Source: Aliivibrio finisterrensis (lineage in GTDB: Bacteria; Pseudomonadota; Gammaproteobacteria; Enterobacterales; Vibrionaceae). Taken from it: a DNA stretch of 64,000 nucleotides. Of the stretch, positions 43,575 through 51,661 are shown piece after piece (within the stretch, counting starts at the first letter, position 1; each line of letters opens with the position of its first letter). Position numbers and translations under genes: made by a program. A model generated the notes under the pieces. That model saw nothing but the letters and a program-made list of their open reading frames with translations, was not told where the DNA came from and made no database searches. The DNA lies in NCBI RefSeq assembly GCF_008933155.1, contig NZ_WBVP01000008.1, positions 1-64,000 on the forward strand, in the 5' to 3' direction.

Positions 43575-45465
43575 TAACGGTCAATTAGCGTTTGGTGATC
43601 ATCCGCTATTAGACAAATCTGATTTCGCTTTACAAGAAAATGAGCGTGTGTGTTTAGTTGGCCGTAACGGTGCAGGTAAATCAACGCTAATGAAAGTAAT
43701 TGCTGGTGACATCATTATGGATGACGGCAAACTTCAAATTAATCAAGATGTGGTGGTTTCTCGTCTAGAACAAGATCCACCGCGTAATGAGAGCGGTACT
43801 GTATTTGATTACGTATCAGAAGGTCTAGCGGAAGCGGGTAAATACTTAAAAGAGTATCACCGTCTTCTTGATTTGCTAGAAACTGATCCAAGTGAATCAA
43901 ACATTAATAAGCTATCTCGTGCTCAAGAAAAAATTGATCACCTTAATGCATGGCATTTTGATATGCGTATTCAATCAGTTCTTGAATCATTGAAACTGGA
44001 TGGTCATACGCTACTAACTGATTTATCTGGTGGTTGGCAACGTAAAGCGGCATTAGCTCGTGCTTTGGTTTCTGATCCTGATGTATTACTTCTTGATGAA
44101 CCAACCAACCACTTAGACGTAACGACGATTGAATGGCTTGAAACTTTCTTAAAAGATTTTAAAGGTTCAATCATCTTTATCTCGCATGACCGTGCGTTTA
44201 TTCAATCAATGGCAACACGTATTGTTGATTTAGACCGTGGTAACTTATCTTCTTACCCTGGTAACTATGAAGAATACTTACTAGCAAAAGAAGAAGCGCT
44301 ACGTGTAGAAGCCGATCAAAACGCGCAGTTTGATAAAGTTCTTGCTCAAGAAGAAGCATGGATCCGTGAAGGTATTAAAGCACGTCGTACTCGTAATGAA
44401 GGTCGTGTTCGTGCATTAAAACAATTACGTCGTGAGCGTTCAGAGCGTCGTGAAGTAATGGGTAAAGCCAATATCCAAGTGGATGAGTCAAACCGTTCAG
44501 GTAAAATTGTATTTGAAGCAGAAAATCTTCATTACTCAATTGATGGCAAAAACATTGTTAAGAACTTCAGCTTCAATGTTATGCGTGGCGACCGTATTGC
44601 CCTAATTGGTGCGAATGGTTGTGGTAAGAGTACGTTACTTAAACTGATGCTTGATCAACTGCAGCCGGATTCAGGTAAATTGCATTGTGGTACGAAATTG
44701 GAAGTGGCTTACTTTGACCAATATCGTGAAGCACTTGACCCAGAAAAAACGGTTATTGATAACCTAGCAGATGGTAAACAAGAAGTGACAGTAGGTGGCC
44801 GTGAGCGTCATGCATTAAGTTACTTACAAGATTTCTTATTTTCGCCCAAACGTGCTCGTCAACCTGTTAAAGCATTGTCTGGTGGTGAGAAAAACCGTCT
44901 ATTACTTGCGCGTTTGTTCCTTCGTCCAAACAATTTATTGATTCTTGATGAACCAACCAATGATTTAGATATCGAAACATTGGAACTTTTAGAAGAATTA
45001 CTTGCCAACTATCAGGGTACATTATTATTAGTAAGTCACGATCGTCAGTTCGTTGATAACACAGTAATGACCAGTTGGATCTTTGAAGGTGAGGGCCAGA
45101 TCGAAGAATTCGTAGGTGGCTATCACGATGCACAGCGTCAACGTGCTAATGTACAGGCGACTCGTGATGCAATGGCTCCAACAGTAAAAGTAAAAGCAGA
45201 ACCAGTTGCTGCTACTCAAAAAGTAGAGCAGGTGGCTAAGCCAAAGAAATTATCTTATAAGTTACAGCGTGAGCTTGAACAGTTGCCTGAACTTTTAGAG
45301 AAACTAGAAAATGAAATTACAGAACTTCAAGAGACGGTAAACAGCGCAACTTTCTTCCAACAAGATCCTAAAAAGACTGATGAAGTCTTAGGACGCCTAG
45401 CAGAAGCTGAGCAAGCGTTGGAAGTTGCATTCGAGCGTTGGGAAGAACTTGAAGCTCTACAGTAG
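43555..45465 (+). CDS. uup: ABC-F ATPase Uup
   Basis: The 636-residue soluble protein has two ABC domains without membrane segments. The first has GRNGAGKST, LSGGWQRKAALARAL and LLLDEPTNHLD; the second has GANGCGKST, LSGGEKNRLLLARL and LILDEPTNDLD. The linker between the domains is basic (KARRTRNEGRVRALKQLRRER). A C-terminal coiled coil follows (KLSYKLQRELEQLPELLEKLE), the Uup-specific DNA-binding domain. Uup acts on ribosomes and on replication or recombination intermediates. It overlaps the DUF836 gene and is followed by a DUF3466 gene after 8 bases. Confidence 0.95.
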   Translation: MALLTINNGQLAFGDHPLLDKSDFALQENERVCLVGRNGAGKSTLMKVIAGDIIMDDGKLQINQDVVVSRLEQDPPRNESGTVFDYVSEGLAEAGKYLKEYHRLLDLLETDPSESNINKLSRAQEKIDHLNAWHFDMRIQSVLESLKLDGHTLLTDLSGGWQRKAALARALVSDPDVLLLDEPTNHLDVTTIEWLETFLKDFKGSIIFISHDRAFIQSMATRIVDLDRGNLSSYPGNYEEYLLAKEEALRVEADQNAQFDKVLAQEEAWIREGIKARRTRNEGRVRALKQLRRERSERREVMGKANIQVDESNRSGKIVFEAENLHYSIDGKNIVKNFSFNVMRGDRIALIGANGCGKSTLLKLMLDQLQPDSGKLHCGTKLEVAYFDQYREALDPEKTVIDNLADGKQEVTVGGRERHALSYLQDFLFSPKRARQPVKALSGGEKNRLLLARLFLRPNNLLILDEPTNDLDIETLELLEELLANYQGTLLLVSHDRQFVDNTVMTSWIFEGEGQIEEFVGGYHDAQRQRANVQATRDAMAPTVKVKAEPVAATQKVEQVAKPKKLSYKLQRELEQLPELLEKLENEITELQETVNSATFFQQDPKKTDEVLGRLAEAEQALEVAFERWEELEALQ

Positions 45466-45473
45466 GAAGTGAA

Positions 45474-47162
45474 ATGAGTAGTAAATTACAATTAACCACA
45501 TTAGCTGTTTTGGTGTCCGCTGCGCTTCCTGCGCAAGCGGCGCTTTATAAAGTGGTGGAAGTAACTAACACTGGTGGTGTTACTGGTGCTGAATATTATG
45601 GAACAGCGATTCAACCATCAGGAAGTGAGGCAAGCTGTTTTACGACAGATTGTGAAGACGGGATTGCTTATGCGTTAGCTGGTGAAACGCGTAACCGAGC
45701 TGCTGGTTTCTCTTATCGTGAAGAAGTGCCATTTGCGATGGATAATTCGTTTGGTTATATCAAAGATAATTATGATGGGTTTGAATATTACTGTGAATCT
45801 CAATTAGGTTATTCGACGTGTGAATACTGGGCTTCAACTCAGTGGAGCGGTTGGAATATTGAAACTTATGGAACTAATACGCCTAATTCATTAGCATTTA
45901 TTGATGGTAGTGCTGAAAAACCGACTGATTCTATTAATACTGTGATTAATTCATTTAGTAAAGTGAGTGGCGCAAGCAGCACCATTGCTATTGGTAATTA
46001 TAGTAATGCGACTTCTCGTAATGTTCCAATTTCAGGTGACACGCTAACAGATAGTGCATCCAAAGAGTGGAAACAAGGTCGTCAGTGGGCGAGTGATGGT
46101 GCTTATACGGTCGGAAGCGTGTCTTCTAAAACGGGCATCGGTGGCGAGCGTTATAATTATTTTTCCAAAGCTGTCATTTGGAAAAATACAGATGGCAGTG
46201 CTGTAGAGATTCCATGGGCTCATAATGACCAACAAGATGGTGATTATTATGCTCAAGGCAGTATGCGTGACCTTTATGTAGATAATACTACATCTACCTT
46301 TTATGGTGTTGGCTATAATAACTATAAAGATCAACACATGAACGCAACTATCTTTACTGCTGAGATTGGTGCTAGTGATACTTTAACTAATATTAAGTCC
46401 ATACAAATTAATGATGCTCAAGTCGATGCTGGAGATGATAATACAAACTCAAATTCAGTAGCGACAAACATTAATAGTAACTTAGTTGCTGTCGGTCAAG
46501 CAAAACGCTCAGGTAACTACCCGCAAAATGGTGCAGCTGCAAATCGTTTATTTATTGTTCCTAATGCATCAGTTACTCCACCCTCTGCGAATTTCTTAAG
46601 TGATCTTGCTGATGCAAAGTCTGTATTCTTTAATGGTGCTGGTGGAGCGATGGGCGGGATCAATAATTTCAATGAGATTGTTGGCCGTGTAGATGTTGAA
46701 AACAACCGTGAATATGATGGTAAACAACGTCGTCAACGTGCATTTATCTATCCATATAATGGTAATGGAACTGATGTAGACAGAGCTAAGATCTTTAATA
46801 ACAGAGCATGGATAATTGATGATTTAACCAATGACGGTAAAGTCTCTGGGACAACGGATAACAATAACCAATTCAGAATCTACGATGCAAGTGACATCAA
46901 CGATGCTGGCGTTATCTCTGCAACAGCACTTAAATGTTCTGGTGGATATGACTCAACTGCTCATGATGCATACTGTGGTAATGGAGAGAAGAAAGAGAAA
47001 GTTGTTGCAGTTAAATTAGTACCTATTGCTGGAGCTGTTTTAAATCCTGATGATAAACGTGGTTATGAGAACCGCACTATCGAACGTCAAGGTGGTTCAC
47101 TTGGCTTTGGTGCTATGACACTGCTTGGTTTATTTGGTTTCATGAGAAAGCGAATTAAATAA
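45474..47162 (+). CDS. DUF3466 secreted protein with GlyGly-CTERM-like rhombosortase signal
   Basis: The 562-residue protein has a signal peptide (LTTLAVLVSAALPAQA, cleavage near residue 22) and a long acidic, Asn/Asp-rich beta-strand region with several Cys. It belongs to the Vibrio DUF3466 family. The last 23 residues (540-562) start GGSLGFGAM, run into a hydrophobic helix and end MRKRIK: the Gly-Gly, transmembrane, basic-tail pattern of the GlyGly-CTERM sorting signal cleaved by rhombosortase. It starts 8 bases after uup. Its function is unknown; surface display or release is inferred from the tail. A strong terminator follows. Confidence 0.8.
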   Translation: MSSKLQLTTLAVLVSAALPAQAALYKVVEVTNTGGVTGAEYYGTAIQPSGSEASCFTTDCEDGIAYALAGETRNRAAGFSYREEVPFAMDNSFGYIKDNYDGFEYYCESQLGYSTCEYWASTQWSGWNIETYGTNTPNSLAFIDGSAEKPTDSINTVINSFSKVSGASSTIAIGNYSNATSRNVPISGDTLTDSASKEWKQGRQWASDGAYTVGSVSSKTGIGGERYNYFSKAVIWKNTDGSAVEIPWAHNDQQDGDYYAQGSMRDLYVDNTTSTFYGVGYNNYKDQHMNATIFTAEIGASDTLTNIKSIQINDAQVDAGDDNTNSNSVATNINSNLVAVGQAKRSGNYPQNGAAANRLFIVPNASVTPPSANFLSDLADAKSVFFNGAGGAMGGINNFNEIVGRVDVENNREYDGKQRRQRAFIYPYNGNGTDVDRAKIFNNRAWIIDDLTNDGKVSGTTDNNNQFRIYDASDINDAGVISATALKCSGGYDSTAHDAYCGNGEKKEKVVAVKLVPIAGAVLNPDDKRGYENRTIERQGGSLGFGAMTLLGLFGFMRKRIK

Positions 47163-47181
47163 TATCAATTTATAAGACTAG

Positions 47182-47218
47182 GCCCGAAGTCACAAATTGA
47201 GACTTCGGGCTTTTTTTA
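47182..47218 (+). terminator. Rho-independent terminator after the DUF3466 gene
   Basis: GCCCGAAGTC (47182-47191) pairs with GACTTCGGGC (47201-47210), a perfect 10-bp stem followed by seven T. Confidence 0.95.
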
Positions 47219-47363
47219 TACTTGAAAAAAGACAAGATTTGTCCGATTCTTAATATTGTCATCATGAAATGTTCATGATGAACCCTAACGGAATAAAAGG
47301 GTACCAGTAGTAAAGTAGTATATTTATTGAAGCATTATGCCTTCCATCTATGAGGACTGAACT

Positions 47364-47537
47364 ATGAAGAGACAAAAGCGTGACCGTTTAGAGCGAGCAC
47401 AATCACAAGGTTATAAAGCAGGGATAAATGGCCGTTCATCAGAGAATTGCCCATATCAAGCAATGGATGCTCGTTCGTGTTGGCTAGGAGGCTGGCGGGA
47501 CGCAAGAGATGACAAACATTCCGGTTTGTTTAAGTAG
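47364..47537 (+). CDS. rmf: Ribosome modulation factor
   Basis: This short gene (57 codons) starts at the ATG preceded by TGAGGA. The product begins MKRQKRDRLERAQSQGYKAG and continues with NGRS, CPY, ARSCWLGGWRDAR, which matches Rmf. Rmf binds the 30S subunit in stationary phase and, with Hpf, forms inactive 100S ribosomes. Its location next to fabA is conserved with E. coli. No pqiABC genes lie between uup and rmf here; the DUF3466 gene does instead. A terminator follows. Confidence 0.95.
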   Translation: MKRQKRDRLERAQSQGYKAGINGRSSENCPYQAMDARSCWLGGWRDARDDKHSGLFK

Positions 47538-47561
47538 TTTCCTATATAAAATAGAATTTTA

Positions 47562-47594
47562 AATTAAAGCCTCTTTATGGGGCTTTAATTTTAT
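47562..47594 (+). terminator. Rho-independent terminator after rmf
   Basis: AATTAAAGCC (47562-47571) pairs with GGCTTTAATT (47581-47590), followed by TTATT. Confidence 0.85.
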
Positions 47595-47673
47595 TAAGAC
47601 GATAGAGATTAATTAGTACATAAGTATACGTGCGTTTAAATATGCATCTAGAGCACTATAACTTCACGGATTG

Positions 47674-47707
47674 TTTAAAAATAAAGCCAGCATAAAGCCA
47701 GCTTTAT
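47674..47707 (-). terminator. Probable terminator of fabA
   Basis: On the minus strand ATAAAGC and GCTTTAT (47701-47707 and 47681-47687) flank a 13-base loop and are followed by TTTTAAA. Confidence 0.55.
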
Positions 47708-47726
47708 CTAAAACTCAATTCTTTAA

Positions 47727-48245
47727 TTAGAACTTTGATGTATCTTGGAAAAGACCCACTTTAAGATCTTTAGCAACGTAGATTTCTTTACCATCAACTA
47801 GAACACGGCCATCAGCTAGACCCATTACTAACTTACGGTTAATAACACGTTTAAAATCAATTTCATACGTTACTTTTTTTGCAGTAGGAAGTACTTGACC
47901 TGTGAATTTAACTTCACCCACACCTAGAGCACGACCTTTTCCTTCACCACCAATCCAACCAAGGAAAAAACCAACCAGTTGCCACATTGCATCAAGGCCA
48001 AGACAACCTGGCATTACTGGGTCACCCGGGAAGTGACAATCAAAGAACCAAAGATCTGGAGTAATGTCTAGTTCAGCAACAACTTTACCTTTACCAAATA
48101 GACCTTCAGTTTCAGACATAAGAGGGATGCGATCCATCATTAACATATTTGGTGCTGGCAGTTGTGGACCGTTTGGACCAAATAATTCACCACGGCTTGA
48201 TGCTAGTAAATCTTCACGATTGTATGAACTAGGTTTGTTTTGCAT
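47727..48245 (-). CDS. fabA: 3-hydroxydecanoyl-ACP dehydratase/isomerase FabA
   Basis: The 172-residue hotdog-fold enzyme has the same length as E. coli FabA. Catalytic H71 (His70 after Met removal) lies in [23 protein letters not shown] (recognised as C-H-F-P-G-D-P and G-L-D-A-M-W), with the active-site Asp in GLDA. It dehydrates 3-hydroxydecanoyl-ACP and isomerises the product to start unsaturated fatty acid synthesis. FadR- and FabR-type operators lie upstream, matching the E. coli fabA promoter layout. Confidence 0.97.
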   Translation of the reverse strand: MQNKPSSYNREDLLASSRGELFGPNGPQLPAPNMLMMDRIPLMSETEGLFGKGKVVAELDITPDLWFFDCHFPGDPVMPGCLGLDAMWQLVGFFLGWIGGEGKGRALGVGEVKFTGQVLPTAKKVTYEIDFKRVINRKLVMGLADGRVLVDGKEIYVAKDLKVGLFQDTSKF

Positions 48246-48280
48246 TAAAGTATTACTCCTAAATAAGTTGCTGAAATTCT

Positions 48281-48298
48281 AGCTAACACTTGTACGCT
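48281..48298 (-). promoter_or_regulatory. FabR-type operator of fabA
   Basis: On the minus strand AGCGTACAAGTGTTAGCT, a near-palindrome that closely matches the FabR site of E. coli fabA (AGCGTACA-x-GTGTTxGCT pattern). FabR represses fabA in response to unsaturated acyl chains. Confidence 0.8.
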
Positions 48299-48299
48299 T

Positions 48300-48316
48300 A
48301 TCAAGTCGGATCAGCT
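48300..48316 (-). promoter_or_regulatory. FadR-type activator site of fabA
   Basis: On the minus strand AGCTGATCCGACTTGAT closely resembles the FadR site of E. coli fabA (CTGATCGGACTTGTT). It lies directly upstream of the FabR site, as in E. coli, and overlaps the last codons of lonH. Confidence 0.7.
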
Positions 48317-49972
48317 CTGGTTAAACCAGTTTTTAATACGACAAAATAGCGCAGAACACTGAGACGGATTATGTTCAACATCTTCAATATGTTGAGCAAT
48401 TAAAGAGAAAATCGACTCATGCTCTTCGGATTGTAACGGCATGCCCGTTAAAAGTTCGACAGCTTGATCAACATGGCTAATTGGATAAATCGTAAACTGT
48501 TTATCTTCAACGGCACGAATTACCTCGTCAGATAGAACAAGATTAATTCCGTTTGTTTCTGGAATGATAACACCTTGCTTATCAGTTAACCCGCGTTTTT
48601 CACACAGCTGGAAGAAGGCTTCAATTTTTTCATTTACACCACCAATCGGTTGAACCATACCAAATTGGTCAACCGAGCCTGTAATTGCCAAACTTTGATC
48701 GATAGGCTTAATTGCTAGAGCACTTAAAAAAGCACAAAGCTCTGCAAGGCTAGCGCTGTCACCATCAACTTCACAATAAGATTGTTCAAATACCATCGAA
48801 GCGGTAAAAGGTAATGGCTCATGCGTATTTAACTGACTAAGAATATAGGCTTGCATAATCAACATACCTTTAGCATGGAGATCTCCGCCTAACTCAACCT
48901 TACGCTCAACATCCGACAATTCGCCATCACCAACGTGAACTACACAAGATATGCGTGATGGTTCACCATAAGAAATAGGGTGGCCAGGAACTGACACTAC
49001 CGTTAATCCATTGATTTGGCCAACTTTTTCGCCATCAGTTTCAATGAAGATGTTTTGTTCTAAAATATCATCTAACGCACGAGATGGAAGGTATGATTCA
49101 ATATGGTATTTAGTTTCAAACGACGCTTTGAAATCATTAGCATCAATATGTGTTTTTGAGCAAGAGGCCAATGAAGCGTGTGCTAAAGCTGAATTTAACC
49201 ACAGTAAACATAAATTTAGTCGTGTTTGATCTTCACACTCTTTTGCTCCTGCTTTTAGTAATGGTAATAGGGCTAAACCATTTTCTAAAGGAAGGTGTGA
49301 GTGCTGCTGTGATAGAGAACCAATCAATTGCAAATAATTAGTGACGCTGTCACTTGTTACCTTGGTGTCAAATTCATATTCAGCAAACATAGACATGCCT
49401 GCCAATAAATCAGGCTCTAATTGTTCAATCTCACCTAATAGTGCACGGTCGCCAACAATGATTAATTTTACATTGCTCGTTAAACGTTGCTCTTCTTTAG
49501 TTGGTGATTTTGAATCGCTAGATGAGATAGAGACTGATTGACCTTGTAAAAGGCTCTTTAAACGAGGCCATAAATAAGGGTTCGCTAGCAACAGACTCGG
49601 CGAAATAATAAGAAAGCCTCCATTGGCTTTTTGCAATAAACCAGGCTCAAGAATATCGCTTTTATTGTGATACACACCAAAAAGCTCTGCATCAGTACAA
49701 CTCTCAACAATGATTACCGGTGTGATATCTTGTTTTGAGTGAGCAGTATTCAACACTAACCAATTAGCGATATATTCACGATACACGTGATTATCTAACG
49801 CGTTGATTTGAAGAATATTAACACCATTTATAAGAGAGAAAGTCTCTAAAGCTTGAGTCAATCGAGGCTGCAGAGAATAGGGTGATTGTGCGTCTATCTG
49901 GTAAGATTGATTCAAAGAATCTTGAATATGATCATATTGAGGCGCAATTAAAAATGGCGTGTCTAGTGGCAT
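48311..49972 (-). CDS. lonH: Lon-like ATP-independent protease LonH (YcbZ)
   Basis: The 553-residue protein has a C-terminal Lon-type (S16) proteolytic domain with the serine in DGDSASLAEL and the catalytic lysine further on in PIGGVNEKIEAFF. The N-terminal ~300 residues are an AAA-like region without a clear Walker A, in agreement with the YcbZ/LonH group. The role is thought to be protein quality control; substrates are not established. The gene is upstream of fabA on the same strand, as in E. coli. A perfect matS site lies inside it at 49341-49353. Confidence 0.88.
   Translation of the reverse strand: MPLDTPFLIAPQYDHIQDSLNQSYQIDAQSPYSLQPRLTQALETFSLINGVNILQINALDNHVYREYIANWLVLNTAHSKQDITPVIIVESCTDAELFGVYHNKSDILEPGLLQKANGGFLIISPSLLLANPYLWPRLKSLLQGQSVSISSSDSKSPTKEEQRLTSNVKLIIVGDRALLGEIEQLEPDLLAGMSMFAEYEFDTKVTSDSVTNYLQLIGSLSQQHSHLPLENGLALLPLLKAGAKECEDQTRLNLCLLWLNSALAHASLASCSKTHIDANDFKASFETKYHIESYLPSRALDDILEQNIFIETDGEKVGQINGLTVVSVPGHPISYGEPSRISCVVHVGDGELSDVERKVELGGDLHAKGMLIMQAYILSQLNTHEPLPFTASMVFEQSYCEVDGDSASLAELCAFLSALAIKPIDQSLAITGSVDQFGMVQPIGGVNEKIEAFFQLCEKRGLTDKQGVIIPETNGINLVLSDEVIRAVEDKQFTIYPISHVDQAVELLTGMPLQSEEHESIFSLIAQHIEDVEHNPSQCSALFCRIKNWFNQS
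49341..49353. promoter_or_regulatory. matS site (MatP binding), perfect
   Basis: GTGACGCTGTCAC matches the matS consensus GTGACRNYGTCAC at all positions. It lies within lonH, about 800 bases from matP. Confidence 0.85.
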
Positions 49973-50105
49973 GCTTACTTATTAATAAAAAATAAAATCG
50001 ATTATACATGACATAATTTGTTTCGTCTGATTTTTCAGTCGATACATAACATTTAGAGCTTGGTCCCATTGCAGAGTAATTATATTGAAGAATTAAGTAA
50101 TGCGA

Positions 50106-50118
50106 GTTACACTGTCAC
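50106..50118. promoter_or_regulatory. matS-like site upstream of matP (one mismatch)
   Basis: GTTACACTGTCAC differs from the matS consensus only at position 3. It lies 36 bases upstream of the matP ATG, in the promoter region, and could mediate autoregulation or tethering. Confidence 0.55.
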
Positions 50119-50154
50119 CCGAATTTAATCTCCTAAAATACGAGCCTATTATTT

Positions 50155-50601
50155 ATGAAATATCAACAACTTGAAAACCTAGAAGCCGGTTGGAAATGGA
50201 TGTATTTATTTAATAAGCATCGTATGGGGGAATCAATTACTTGCTATATTGATTCAAGCGAACAACAGCAAATGGTCGCTGAATTTTTAAAACTTGAACA
50301 TGAGCCAGTTAAGGCTTTAGAGTGGATTCAAAAACACATGAATCCAGAGTTAGAAAACAAACTTAAACAAGCGATAAGAGCAAAAAGAAAGCGTCATTTT
50401 AATGCTGAACAAGAACATACTCGTAAAAAGTCGATAGATTTAGATTACCGAGTGTGGGAAAAACTGTCTCTGCGTGCTCAAGATCTTGATTCTACGCTTT
50501 CTGATACGATAGAGTATTTATTAAGTGAAGCATCAAGAACAGAAAAGGCCAGTCAAACAGTCTCATCGCTTAAAGCCGATCTTCATGAGTTATTAAAATA
50601 G
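50155..50601 (+). CDS. matP: Macrodomain Ter organisation protein MatP
   Basis: The 148-residue protein is like E. coli MatP (150). An N-terminal helical DNA-contact region (MKYQQLENLEAGWKWMYL) leads into a ribbon-helix-helix segment (KKSIDLDYRVWEKLSLRAQDLDSTLSDTIEYL, recognised as S-I-D-L-D-x-x-V-W-x-x-L) and a C-terminal coiled coil. MatP dimers bind matS, condense the chromosome terminus and link it to the divisome through ZapB. Three perfect matS sites lie in the surrounding 9 kb. The order fabA-lonH-matP is conserved. Confidence 0.96.
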   Translation: MKYQQLENLEAGWKWMYLFNKHRMGESITCYIDSSEQQQMVAEFLKLEHEPVKALEWIQKHMNPELENKLKQAIRAKRKRHFNAEQEHTRKKSIDLDYRVWEKLSLRAQDLDSTLSDTIEYLLSEASRTEKASQTVSSLKADLHELLK

Positions 50602-50622
50602 ACTTAAATACTCAATGTAAAG

Positions 50623-50655
50623 TTAATCAGTATGTAATAGTAATATACTGATTAA
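50623..50655. terminator. AT-rich bidirectional hairpin between matP and the YceB-like gene
   Basis: TTAATCAGTAT (50623-50633) and ATACTGATTAA (50645-50655) form a perfect 11-bp stem between convergent genes. It is low in GC, so termination strength is uncertain. Confidence 0.55.
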
Positions 50656-50697
50656 TACCAACTCCTAATGCATTATAACTAAAAATTATTTATTATT

Positions 50698-51252
50698 TCA
50701 ATCAAACAATTCAATCACTAGCTTATTGTTTTTTATAACTAAATTAGGTTCCGCTGACTTAATAAGAGATTCTTTTAGTTTATCTGAATTTAACTTATAA
50801 GCGGGTTCATTTGATAGTGCGTAGCCAATTATTGATACTGCAGGCTTTAGTAATGACGTTAACTCTGGTGATAATTTTTGGTTTTTATCTTCAAATTTTT
50901 CCAAGCGTAGTGATTTCAAATAAATTTCACCCGTTTCTTTATCATATTCTGGCACAGCGCTGAATTCTAACGTGAGTGACAGATTCTGTTTTATTTCATC
51001 GAGCATTTGAACATCAGCAGTTGTGTTTGCAAAAACACTAATCCGATCAGCTGCAATGCGGCCAATGTGAACATCGACATTTTCAACATTTACTTGAGCA
51101 TATAGAAAACCTGGAATACCAACAGACTTGTCTACATGAATTTCATCTGAAAGATAATCAGTCATTTCTTTTTCTGTTATTGAGTAACTTGCACAACCAG
51201 ATAATGTCAGAACAGAAACTAAAGTGAATAGAGCACGTTTTTTAATATACAT
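50698..51252 (-). CDS. DUF1439 lipoprotein (YceB-like)
   Basis: The 184-residue protein has a signal peptide with lipobox LSGC (lipidated C20) and a DUF1439 domain related to E. coli YceB, with the SITEKEMTDYLSDEI start and a strand-rich, lipid-binding-type fold. The function is not established; a role in the cell envelope is likely. It is convergent to matP and probably monocistronic. Confidence 0.8.
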   Translation of the reverse strand: MYIKKRALFTLVSVLTLSGCASYSITEKEMTDYLSDEIHVDKSVGIPGFLYAQVNVENVDVHIGRIAADRISVFANTTADVQMLDEIKQNLSLTLEFSAVPEYDKETGEIYLKSLRLEKFEDKNQKLSPELTSLLKPAVSIIGYALSNEPAYKLNSDKLKESLIKSAEPNLVIKNNKLVIELFD

Positions 51253-51661
51253 AGAATTTTAGCCTTAGATACCAGATTAACAGCGAAGCCAAAATAAACT
51301 TAACTCGTGACAAGGTAACATAAATACAATTAGGCTTAGTTTAATGGCAATCCTAAATAGGCACAAATTCAAAAGAGATAAATTACAGATAATTGGCTAA
51401 ATTAAGTCAAAACCAGCCAATTCCCGGGTCATTTTAAAATACGCATCAGTGCGCATTATATATCTTATGTTAAATAGGGTTTACTAATCTCCAAATATAA
51501 GTACATATAGCTTCCCTTTCTGCATAACTTCTTTCGAGAACAATCAATTTAACCATAATCGTATTTACCATAAAATAGCTAATAATCATTAAATAATACT
51601 TCGTATCTATCTAATGATTATTAGCTTAAAAACATTATCTTCATAAAGTTATAAATTATCT
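51253..51661. other. Intergenic region between the YceB-like gene and the kinase pseudogene
   Basis: The 409-base AT-rich gap contains one strong hairpin at 51577-51626. No gene, RNA or further signal was recognised. Confidence 0.5.
51577..51626 (-). terminator. Long hairpin downstream of the kinase pseudogene
   Basis: AGCTAATAATCATTA (51577-51591) and TAATGATTATTAGCT (51612-51626) form a perfect 15-bp stem with a 20-base loop. On the minus strand it is followed by ATTTTATGG, so it is probably the former terminator. Confidence 0.55.
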
